Shown piece by piece: positions 1-7,662 of a stretch of 21,828 nucleotides of DNA. The DNA is from Cladosporium sp. IMV 00045 (lineage: Eukaryota; Ascomycota; Dothideomycetes; Cladosporiales; Cladosporiaceae). The stretch's first letter is position 1; each line of letters begins with the position of its first letter. Both the position numbers and the translations under genes were made by a program. Below the pieces are notes generated by a model. It was not told where the DNA came from. It saw only the letters and a list, made by a program, of their open reading frames with translations, and did not search any database. The DNA is taken from the NCBI GenBank assembly GCA_001931905.2, contig MSJI02000043.1, positions 1 through 21,828 on the forward strand, in the 5' to 3' direction.

Positions 1-46
1 AAAAAAAAAAAAAAAAAACAATCCCACTAACACCCACCCTTCATAG
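1..46 (+). other. 3' end of an intron (branch site and acceptor) of the SH3 gene
   Basis: The window opens with 18 consecutive A residues, followed by a perfect fungal branch-site motif ACTAAC (26-31) and an acceptor TAG ending at 46. An in-frame stop (28-30) lies in this stretch, and the SH3 protein sequence only becomes coherent after base 46. This is therefore read as the end of an intron whose start is outside the window. The poly(A) run is an obvious place for length polymorphism or assembly error. Confidence 0.7.
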
Positions 47-447
47 ACGGCTCCGGCTGGCTGAAAATCAAACCGCTCACCTCCCCCACGCCCGGCCTCG
101 TGCCCACATCTTACGCCGAACTCCTCCCCAAATCGTCCTCCACAACCGACCGCCCCACCTCCGCCGCCGCCTCAGCTTCCACGACCTCTCTGAACTCCAC
201 TTCCGCGCCCTCCTCCACCGGCGGGCGCAGCAAGCAAGGCCCCGCGGTGGCGCCCCGGCGCGGCGCCAAGAAAGTCCGCCACGTCGAAGCGCTTTATACG
301 TACGAGCCGAGCGGGGAGGGCGAGACGGGCATGCAGGAGGGGGAGAAGATGGTTCTTGTTAGCCCGGATGGGGGCGATGGGTGGTGTGAGGTTGAGAGTC
401 GAGCTGGGAGAGGGGTTGTGCCGGCGGGGTGGGTTAGGGAGGTGTGA
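47..447 (+). CDS. bzz1: C-terminal exon of a tandem-SH3 protein, probably Bzz1 (partial)
   Basis: Seen: the exon begins in phase 2 after the acceptor at 46 and runs to TGA at 445-447. It encodes the end of one SH3 domain (DGSGWLKIKP...GLVPTSYAEL), then a Ser/Thr/Ala-rich linker of about 45 residues with a basic stretch (RRGAKK). A complete second SH3 follows, starting VEALYTYEP, with the GDGW core and the closing VVPAGWV, and it ends one residue before the stop. Family knowledge: two closely spaced SH3 domains at the extreme C-terminus are the layout of fungal Bzz1, an F-BAR protein that recruits Las17/WASP and type I myosins to cortical actin patches during endocytosis. The F-BAR half lies outside the window, so the assignment rests on the SH3 pair alone; another SH3 adaptor is possible. 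The ALYDY-like motif reads ALYTY. Confidence 0.65.
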
Positions 448-920
448 GATGGGAGTGGTGTGGTGGGATAGAGAGGGGGGTTGCGTGGTGGGCATTTGTC
501 TCTTTTTTTTTTTTTCTCTTTATGAGAGGGGTCTTGTTTCGTTACGTTTTGGCGTGTTGACTTGCAATTACTTTGGATTGATTCGTCTTTTTCTTTTTTT
601 CTTCTTCGAAGCAGTGGTAGCATAGCGCTTGGCGTTTGCAGATATTCTTTACTTTTCATTCGTGTTCATACTCTCTCTTGCCCTTCGCTGTGGTTATCCC
701 AGTTCTATCGAACAAAAAGTCTCTGCATTCCACTTGAATATTACCACGCAACGGTCCTTCTTGGCTTTTGTGTAAACCAACTCGCATACCTACACACATT
801 ACATCAATCCAACATATCAAGCAAGTCAATTACCTCACATATTATTGATTCGCGCGCCCTACGAGCGGCATTCTCAACGGCACCATCTGGGTCATAGAAG
901 AGGTTGATCTGGTAGACGAA
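448..920. other. Intergenic / 3' UTR, no gene recognised
   Basis: Downstream of the SH3 gene the sequence is T-rich, with T runs near 501-515 and 590-600, as expected for a fungal 3' UTR and terminator region. Short open frames exist on both strands but none has a recognisable domain or a plausible splice pattern. Confidence 0.5.
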
Positions 921-923
921 CAT

Positions 924-942
924 AACCCCAACCCTAACCCTT
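924..942. repeat. Short interstitial telomere-like tract
   Basis: The bases read AACCCCAACCCTAACCCTT: two consecutive units matching the filamentous-fungal telomere repeat (CCCTAA/TTAGGG), plus one degenerate CCCCAA unit in the same phase. It is too short to be a telomere and lies inside the accessory island. It could be a scar of break repair or chance. Confidence 0.45.
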
Positions 943-1314
943 AAAAATGAGTCTGACCTCAGCGGCACCCGGTGTGAGAAGAACGCAACACAACTCCCAA
1001 AACAAAGTGTCTTGGTAAGTTTTCTCAGGCTTACAGAGTCTCTTCAGAGAATCTAGAGACACGACTGGCATTCAGCCGCTATATTCCGGTGCCCGCAGCA
1101 CAATCCCCATGTGATTCTTTCACTCCTCAAAATAAATCTCGCTCTGGTTGGAAAGAGATGTCGGAAGATGTCCGGCGCTCACTATTACCGGGGAAGTGGA
1201 GGCCACTACTGGGAGCATACTATAGCAAAGGATTGTACCAGAGCTTGATATAGCCACACACACAAACAGGATCACCATCCGAAGAATGTTCAAGGCGCCG
1301 AAACTCAATCGCGT

Positions 1315-1837
1315 ATGTTTCAGGAGGGCTTGAACTTCGAGCGCATGTATTTTTGCATTGCAAACATTGACCCAAGCATGAAAGGAGACCTTTCGATGGT
1401 TATTCGATGCCTTAAAAACCAGCTAGGAAGCCTCGGAGAGCGTAGGTCAAGTATAGTATTCGAACTTGTGGAACTATATCTACTAGGAGGTAGAAGTATG
1501 CTTTAGCGTAGTGTAAGATCATGATAGTGTAAGAGCATGATAGCGTGCGAGCGTACTTAAGAGCATACGAAGGTAGAAGTATGCGAGCGTGCGAGCGTGG
1601 AAGCTATAACAGCGTGCGAGTGTAGGAGTCGTGAGAGCGTAGATCTGGTCACCGGACGACTCTTTGTTTACGAGCAATGGAAGCCAATGTTCGGACAATA
1701 ACTGGCGGGATTCATTGTCCCGTGGTAGGTTTCTCTGGATCAACAGCAAAGCAGGATTGGCTAAGTCAACTGTAAGAAAGTGCATATTCGAATATGTGAA
1801 GGAAAGCCATCACAGAGATATCACATGCTTTCAGTAG
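1315..1837 (+). pseudogene. Decayed NACHT (NLR) gene fragment with degenerate P-loop
   Basis: Two pieces are visible on the plus strand. In the frame opened at 1315, the stretch after about 1325 reads GLNFERM...IDPSMKGD. This resembles the conserved motif just before the NACHT domain of fungal NLRs; the gene at 1857-4771 has LRFERMDLRRAAIEQAHAET there. After a repeat-like interruption, the frame 1643-1834 reads WRDSLSRGRFLWINSKAGLAKST and VRKCIFEYVKESH, then stops at TAG 1835-1837. The spacing and residues match 'GFFWIKGKPGSGKST..KCILE' of the neighbouring gene, so this is a Walker A region mutated from GKPGSGKST to SKAGLAKST. The P-loop glycines are partly lost, frames are broken and no Walker B follows, so it is a relic and cannot encode an ATPase. 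A possible 5' piece is an ATG at 947 followed by a GTAAGT donor at 1015, but no acceptor convinces. The relic runs toward, and ends about 20 bp from, the tail of the minus-strand NLR. Confidence 0.6.
1504..1641. repeat. Degenerate tandem repeat interrupting the NLR relic
   Basis: The stretch is built from variants of AGCGTGCGAGCGTA, AGTGTAAGAGCATGAT and GAGCATACGAAG. One near-perfect adjacent pair is AGTGTAAGATCATGAT / AGTGTAAGAGCATGAT (differing at one base); GCGTGCGAG recurs at least three times. It separates the two recognisable halves of the NACHT relic, which would otherwise be nearly contiguous. That suggests an insertion or local slippage expansion inside a dead gene. Confidence 0.5.
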
Positions 1838-1856
1838 ACTTCATCGCTTGCTTTTC

Positions 1857-4771
1857 TCATTTTCTGTCAGAACTAGCTTCTGACAGAATCTCAACAATGT
1901 CCTCGTTGCCAGCCATCCTAGCAGCTTCAATTGCAGTTCCGTACTTATCGCTCGAGTAGCTCAAGTTGACTGGATGTTCTAGAAAGAGTCGAACTAAATC
2001 GGTGAACCCCTTCGCAGATGCTGCTACTAGTGGTGTACCATAGTCGCCACCAAGGGCGTCGATATCGGCACCAAGCCTTAGTAAAACGCTCCCTGCCCAC
2101 TATCGGTCGTATGAGTCAAGATCATTGTGAACAAGGCCCTCTGATATCACATGGAGCCCAGTACGACCATGTGAGTCTTTTCCACTGGGGTCTGCGCCAA
2201 GATCTACAAAGATATTGATATACCGATCTCGGTATCGCTTGACAGCGAGTTGCAAAGCCTTGTCACAAGCGTGTAACCTTGCACGTATCACGTGCTGGCG
2301 AAATAGTGCGACCTCCTCTTCCGTGCAATCTTGCCGTCGGAGCGTCTCACTCAGAGCCATTTCGTACGGCTTTGACATAGCAAGAGAAACATGGCTCAAG
2401 AGTTGCATAACCTGCTTCTCTGTGCAACTTGGTGATGAAATTGCTGCTCGCAGCGCGAGATTTTGCCATGTCGAATCCTCAAGGCTGGCATCAGCTCCTC
2501 TTCTCAATAGCAGTTCAATACTTCCCATATCAGCGCAATACGAAGCGGCTGCAAGTGCATTCCCATGAATCCCGCCTGGTGCATTGACGTCGGCCCCTCG
2601 ATCTAGAAGCAATTCGATTGTATCCCTGTCACGTGCTGCTGAAAGGGGTGTTTCTCCAAACCCATGCAAGTCTCCGAGCGGGCCAATCCCTTGCCCTCGC
2701 TTGTTCACATCCGCTCCAAGGTCGAGAAGAAATTCAACACAAGTATACGGTCCAGCGAAAGCTGCTGCCACCAATGGAGTGCCGCTATAGCCCCCACAAG
2801 ATTCATTTACCCCTTGCCCAAGGAAGTTGTCGAAGAAACCGCCGTCTGATGATCCCGTTGCACCTTTCTCGTGTCGAGTGTTCCTCAAACTTGCCATATG
2901 CTGCTCCATGAGGCCCGTGATCAATCCTGGCTGGGTGCGGCATTGATCCTCCAGCATAAGATGTAGCAGGCTCGTTGAAGGGAGATAGGGAGATCCCTCG
3001 TCCAAGGAAAGGGTTGCTATGTCAATCCAATCCCGCCGAGGGAAGCTTCGTAGACGCCGCAGGTCATAGGCATTGCACAGGTAGGCAGTGTTGAGGTGAC
3101 TGAAAGTCATGTCATACGCATAGGACAGTAGTGGGAATGTTGTCTTAGTCCGTTTGAGCATGACTTCGCGGTCGACGGAGTCATCGTACAGCAACCCACA
3201 TGCGATCTTGCCATTGATTGAATCGACCGGGATGTCAGTGCCATTTGGCGGGCGCAATTGGGTGTACAGGATGCACCATTCAGCCAGTTTTGAATGGCTT
3301 TCGGCCTCTACGTTGCATGCCAGACTTGGGCTTAGACCTGCCAACTTGCCTGCGAGGACATGCTGCCTCACAGACTCATGAATGAACTGGAAACGGTGTG
3401 CGTCTTTCTGGTCATCAAGTCCGGGAATTCGTTCAAGGAGGCCCTTCGAAGTGAAAGAGATGAATCGTATCATTGTCCCCCGATCAGCTGGTCCCGAGTC
3501 TCGTGTGGGCGAAGCCAATGTTCCAGCGCCCACTTTGATGCCGAAGTACAGCTCTTCCAGTGACAACTCCATGTCCCCAACTAAAACCCATAGCAGAGTC
3601 GGTAGTAGATGCGCATCGGAAGCCCCATCTGAGATACTGCTGCCTATCAGAGCATCTAGAACAGCAGGGAGGGCCTCTACAGAGCTCAACAGCTGTGTAA
3701 ACGTCTCGCCTCCGTCGAATTGTTCGTTCACCATACGAACCACGAGTATGATCCAAAGGAATACCCCTCGAGCCTTTTGCAATATCTTCTGCGTCAAGCG
3801 CTCTTGGTCTTTGTTGCTGTCAAGTTCCACGTTGAGCATTTCGCGAACGTACTCCAGAATATCTTCTTCGTGAGCGCTGGCTTCTTCTATCACCAGTTCT
3901 TCACAACGCCTGACGGTGATTCTGGGGTAATTTCGACTAGCAAGGCATATTTCGAGCGAGTTCGCAGATCGCGCTAGGGTGACGATGAATTGTACCATGT
4001 TGCGAACCTCGTCCTCGGCACACTCGTCAAGGGCGTCGATGACCAGAACTAGCTTCTTTCCTCTCGAACCGAGCACAGCTCGACGCAACAGGTCTTGAAC
4101 AGTCGCTAGTGGTCAATCTTGCCCTTTGCTAGGGAATATTGTGACATGGATCGAATTGCGGATTTCAGGGACTTGTTGCAGGAGCTGATACAGCAAGGAC
4201 CGGTAACAACCTTGGACTGTTCGCTCCAGTGGTCCACCTCGTGCGTTGAAAAAGAACGAGAGAACCGTCCGGCTAGGCGTGGCGCTCTGTTGACGCTCAA
4301 GTATACACTTCATCATGGTCGACTTGCCTGAGCCGGGTTTCCCTTTGATCCAGAAAAAGCCATGGTGCGAGTGCCACTTCGTCGAATCTTGCCAGCTCAG
4401 GTACTGCTTTGTGTCGAAGACCCATTGGCATGTCTCAGCGTGAGCTTGCTCGATCGCCGCCCGACGAAGGTCCATTCTTTCGAAACGCAAGGCTTCGAGG
4501 AGTTTCTGGTGTCTCTCGCTTTCTCCATCTTTTCCATGTGGGCTCGAAGAGAAGTTTACAGTAATACGGTCGCCCATGTGCACGATCGATTGACCGCTTA
4601 TATGAACCCCTTCATAACTGTGTCCGCGGCCCACATCCCTTACCAAAAACGCGCTGGGTTCACTGAACTCATCACTGGACTGTTTTGGTCTGTGAGGTAG
4701 GCAAATAGCTCTTTCTGACGAAGACGCCTCAGTGCTTTCGCTCGGTTTTTGCTGGGTAGAGACTCATCCAT
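1857..4771 (-). pseudogene. NACHT-ankyrin NLR (STAND NTPase) gene with two in-frame stops
   Basis: One continuous reading frame runs from about 4763 down to TGA at 1857-1859 (about 968 codons) and is broken by TGA at 4113-4115 and TAG at 2100-2102. Domains in order: an N-terminal segment with HSYEGVHISGQ; the pre-NACHT helix (LRFERMDLRRA); Walker A GKPGSGKST (4317-4343); the VLSFFFNARG strand; Walker B LVLVIDALDE (4023-4052). A winged-helix/linker region with FPLLSYA and FPRRDWI follows, then ankyrin repeats (about 2450-2810 and 2110-2180). More ankyrin repeats lie beyond the TAG (GTPLVAASAKGFTDLVRLFL, then GTAIEAARMAGNEDIVEIL). The first stop sits where relatives commonly have Trp (a TGG-to-TGA change); the second looks like CAG to TAG. 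Family knowledge: fungal NACHT-ankyrin proteins are NLR-like sensors linked to heterokaryon incompatibility and non-self recognition. The start is unresolved. An ATG at 4769-4771 opens a frame that would join the main frame only if one T were missing from the T5 run (plus-strand A run 4645-4649). Alternatively, an acceptor CTACCCAG at 4752-4759 could join an upstream exon. No intron removes either stop while keeping frame. Probably a recent pseudogene. Confidence 0.8.
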
Positions 4772-5298
4772 AGATTGCCTATGAAAGCGACCCTGTCGTA
4801 GTATATGTGATGGTGCCAGAGAGTTGGTATAGATAAAGAAAGAAATACAGTTTATCAGGCTGAAGCTCTAATACCCCTCCTAGTGTACATGTAGCTACTT
4901 ATAGCTCCTAATACTTAAGTACCTATTGTACTAGGCCACAAATCTGCGGATACGTCTGAAAATTGCCTCTACGTTAATCCCGGATATTTCAACTACGAGC
5001 GTTAATATCATGGTATTTCGAGCTAGACAATAGAACTGATTGCTTTGTCTTTTACTAAGTTGTATTTTTCCTTCAAATTCTGGCTTAACGTGGTAGATAT
5101 ATCGATATCAAAACTCCTTTCGTACAGAAGTGTCCGCAGATTTGCGGCAACCATAAGCCTACGTATAGCTAAGCTATCAACCTCAGCTTCCGTGTGCAAT
5201 CATCTACTCTCAACCAATACCTCCTACCTCATTTCAACCACGCCCATGAAAACGCAACACTCGCAAGATTGACAAACAGAAAAGCAGAAACCATGATC
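4772..5298. other. AT-rich intergenic stretch
   Basis: Apart from the MITE-like inverted repeat listed separately, this region is AT-rich with many short CTAATAC/TAAGTAC-type words and no coding signal. It contains the 5' flank of the NLR pseudogene. It looks like degenerate transposon-type sequence but no transposase is visible. Confidence 0.4.
4935..5148. mobile_element. MITE-like element with 26 bp terminal inverted repeats
   Basis: The left arm (4935-4960) begins GCCACAAATCTGCGGATACG. The right arm (5123-5148), read on the opposite strand, begins GCCGCAAATCTGCGGACACT. The arms agree at 22 of 26 positions, including an uninterrupted 12-base core (CAAATCTGCGGA). The interior is about 160 bp, AT-rich and without an open frame. 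Size, symmetry and lack of coding capacity fit a non-autonomous DNA transposon (MITE) mobilised in trans. No clear target-site duplication is visible next to the arms, so the superfamily is not assigned and the exact ends may extend a few bases either way. Confidence 0.55.
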
Positions 5299-5311
5299 AA
5301 AAAAGAAAAAA
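5299..5311 (-). terminator. RNA polymerase III terminator of tRNA-Pro
   Basis: On the transcribed (minus) strand, two runs of six T separated by one C begin 19 nt beyond the tRNA 3' end. T runs of this length are standard Pol III termination signals. Confidence 0.7.
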
Positions 5312-5330
5312 GAGAAATATTTAATGACAG

Positions 5331-5444
5331 GGGCCTAACCGCGAATCGAACGCGGGACCTCGCCCATTCTCGGAAATCTTGGGTGATTTCTGGATTTCCA
5401 CGAAGGAACCCGAAGGGCGAATTATACCACTAAACCATCAGGCC
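5331..5444 (-). tRNA. tRNA-Pro(CGG) with a 42-nt intron
   Basis: Read on the minus strand, the sequence folds as a full cloverleaf. The acceptor stem GGCCTGA pairs with TTAGGCC, with discriminator C at 5331. The D arm contains the A-box TGGTTTAGTGG. The anticodon stem CGCCC/GGGCG encloses anticodon CGG (5410-5412). The T arm is CCGCG-TTCGATT-CGCGG with the B-box GTTCGATTC. The anticodon loop is interrupted after position 37 by an intron at 5367-5408, the canonical place for eukaryotic tRNA introns. The mature length without CCA is 72 nt. CGG decodes CCG proline codons. Spliced tRNA-Pro genes and a C discriminator are known in yeast, which agrees with this call. Confidence 0.9.
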
Positions 5445-7199
5445 GAGCTGCATTGTGATTGGATAGAAGAGATTTGCTTCTTTGCTGTTTATATACCTCG
5501 CATTTTGGGAGTGAAAACAGGAAAACGGAATGGTTCTATCCTTGTTCGAAAGGGCATCGTTTGATCTGGCGGTCCAAGTCCGATATCCTCATTCACCAGA
5601 TGAACGCCGACTCCAAAAGCGCGAAGCACTTCATTATCGGGATGGCAAATCGCACATGATGAATCGTGTTCTTTCAATTTCGCATCACATAACGCGCTCA
5701 AATGTCTCTTCGCAGCGCCAACGACGTGTAGGGACGATGCCGGGATGGAACCACAGGAGAGGCACAGGATGAGATGTTGTGATGCCATTGGCCCTAGCAG
5801 TCAATCAGTAATATCAGGCATATGCTGTCAACAAGGAATGGGCAACAAAAGTCTCTACGGCAACCCGGCAGTCTTTTCGAATTCGAACAAGTAATAATAA
5901 AATTACAATACGAGTAATTTCGCAAAGCTCGGAAAGAGAGTTCAGGAATACATCACGGCTGTGAACATCGGCACTTGTCCTTCGCGCAAAGCGACTACAA
6001 CACATACTTGAATCCGTAGGATCTCGGTGGCTCAAACTACTGACAAGCGGCGTATACGTGAAGACGTCCATACAATCCAGCAGGACGCGTGGCGACGTTG
6101 GAATTGTGATTGGTATTCTGGTTCGTGGCTGGCGACTAGGAGCGACCAAAGACGGCGCGGAGATGTCCTAATTCGCGGGCGGCCGTTGGGCGAGGTTTGA
6201 TTAGACGTGATGAGGGGGTATTTGCCGAATACCGATGGGCAGAATGAACAGTCCGACTTCTCGACTTGTCGATTCGAACAGGCACGATGGAGTGAGAGTC
6301 CAGATCTGATGAGGTGCGAAGGATCTGTAGTCCGGCTTGTTTATTTGTTTTGAGTGTCTTTGTTTTTTGAGTTCTCCTTCCCTTGGCTTGGAATGCATGG
6401 AACTTGACTCTTGCAGCCACTACGAGAGATAAATTGTTTACCCCGGCAGGCTTTGCCGCTAATGCAAGGAACGCGGACGAGGCCGCGTACTGCAAGGATA
6501 TTGGCAAGGATGGGGGATCTCCGTAGTCCAGGCCTCACTTTTATGTGCCTGCGTGTTTTGTTGGTCTTCCTTGGGTCTTGGACGTCGAGAACGTTCTTGA
6601 AGCTTGGTTTGCGCGCGCCGCCGTGATAGCAGAGCATTAATACCAGGACATGCGCTCGAGGTGTGTGAAATGGTGCATGTTGGGATCAATGCATCGCACT
6701 GTGCAGGTGAGACCCGCAGCGATTAATGCTCGGGGGATGATATAGCGTGTGAATGATTGATGGGTTGTGCCTGTCGCGGTTTCATGTAGTTACTAGCAAC
6801 AGTACAGAGACCGGAGAGAGCAACGTTCAGAGTTCCCAAGACCCAGGAAGCGAGTCAAGTGAAGCAGTGCAGAAAGGCTTGTCAAGATTGCTGCGGGTCT
6901 CTGTAGGAAACGGGTTTTGGTCTAGAACTGGGAGGACGTTGGGAGTGTGTGGGAGGTGTTCTGTAAGATGGACGGCAGTAGTGAACAGAACAGGATGGAG
7001 GATGTGATTGTAATATGAAGATTATCCACCGGCAGAAATGACTTACAATAGTATCACTAGTATGTGAGTCGGTGGCGTCCATAGCAGACGTGCGTGATAG
7101 GCTCCATGCTTCAATCTCGCCAAAAGATCACGAGAGTTCCAATCCCGGAGTCGCGCGCGCTAAGGGCTGTGAGCGAGATTAGGGAAAGCGCAACCGGCT
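5445..7199. other. Long intergenic region, no gene recognised
   Basis: About 1.75 kb separates the tRNA from the SUN promoter. Open frames up to about 120 codons occur on both strands but overlap one another and show no domain, no consistent codon bias and no convincing splice sites. The best of these, 5489-5788 on the minus strand, has a CLSC...C...CAIC cysteine pattern but nothing recognisable. Distal promoter elements of the SUN gene may lie here. Confidence 0.45.
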
Positions 7200-7662
7200 G
7201 TCGACCTCCTTTCGACGCCTCGACCGCATCTCCCTCCCTCCCCCCGGCCCCAGCCAGCGGCATTGATGTCTTCCCAGTCTCCTCCTACTCCTCCCTTCTT
7301 CTTCCTCTTCCCTGTCGCGTAACATTCATCACTTCGTCTGGCCTGACGCTGCGAGTCTGCCTGCCTGTCCCTACGTCAGTCTTCGATCTCACCTGGAGCT
7401 TTCACTCTCCCATTCACTCTTTGGATCCACTCGCCCTTGATTGTTCGTTCTCACAACAAAAAGAAAGGACAACAACAAACACAAACGCGACAACAAAGCC
7501 GGCCAATCTTCATTCTTCAATCAACAACTCCATTGACCGCTCCTGCGCGCCTGTCCCAGCCACTCAGGTCACACGACACACCCATCAACTCACTCATACA
7601 CTCGTTTATCACAACATCACTCAACCCATTCCTCCCACGGACTCACTTTCAAGCCTTTCACC
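7200..7662 (+). promoter_or_regulatory. Pyrimidine-rich promoter and leader of the SUN gene
   Basis: Between about 7205 and 7320 the plus strand is dominated by CT tracts (CTCCCTCCCTCCCCCC, then CTCCTACTCCTCCCTTCTTC). An A/C-rich leader follows, with repeated CAACAA words (7455-7660) and no ATG between about 7545 and the start codon. CT-rich tracts upstream of a CA-rich leader are typical of strongly expressed filamentous-fungal genes. The exact transcription start is not determinable here. Confidence 0.45.

Noticed and set aside
4113..4121. Programmed readthrough at the NLR TGA (UGA-CUA motif)
   Set aside because: The context is TGA-CCA-CTA, not the TGA-CTA readthrough signal known from fungal genes, and a second stop follows at 2100.
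4106..4150. Short intron that would remove the TGA at 4113-4115 in the NLR
   Set aside because: The only GT...AG pair spanning it (GTCACA to CACTAG) is 40 nt, not a multiple of three, with a poor donor, while both flanks are in the same frame.
5489..5788. Minus-strand frame with a zinc-ribbon-like cysteine pattern
   Set aside because: Cysteine spacing is irregular, the opposite strand is open too, and nothing around it resembles a gene.
7130..7150. tRNA B-box-like GTTCCAATCC
   Set aside because: Key B-box bases differ and no cloverleaf can be folded around it.
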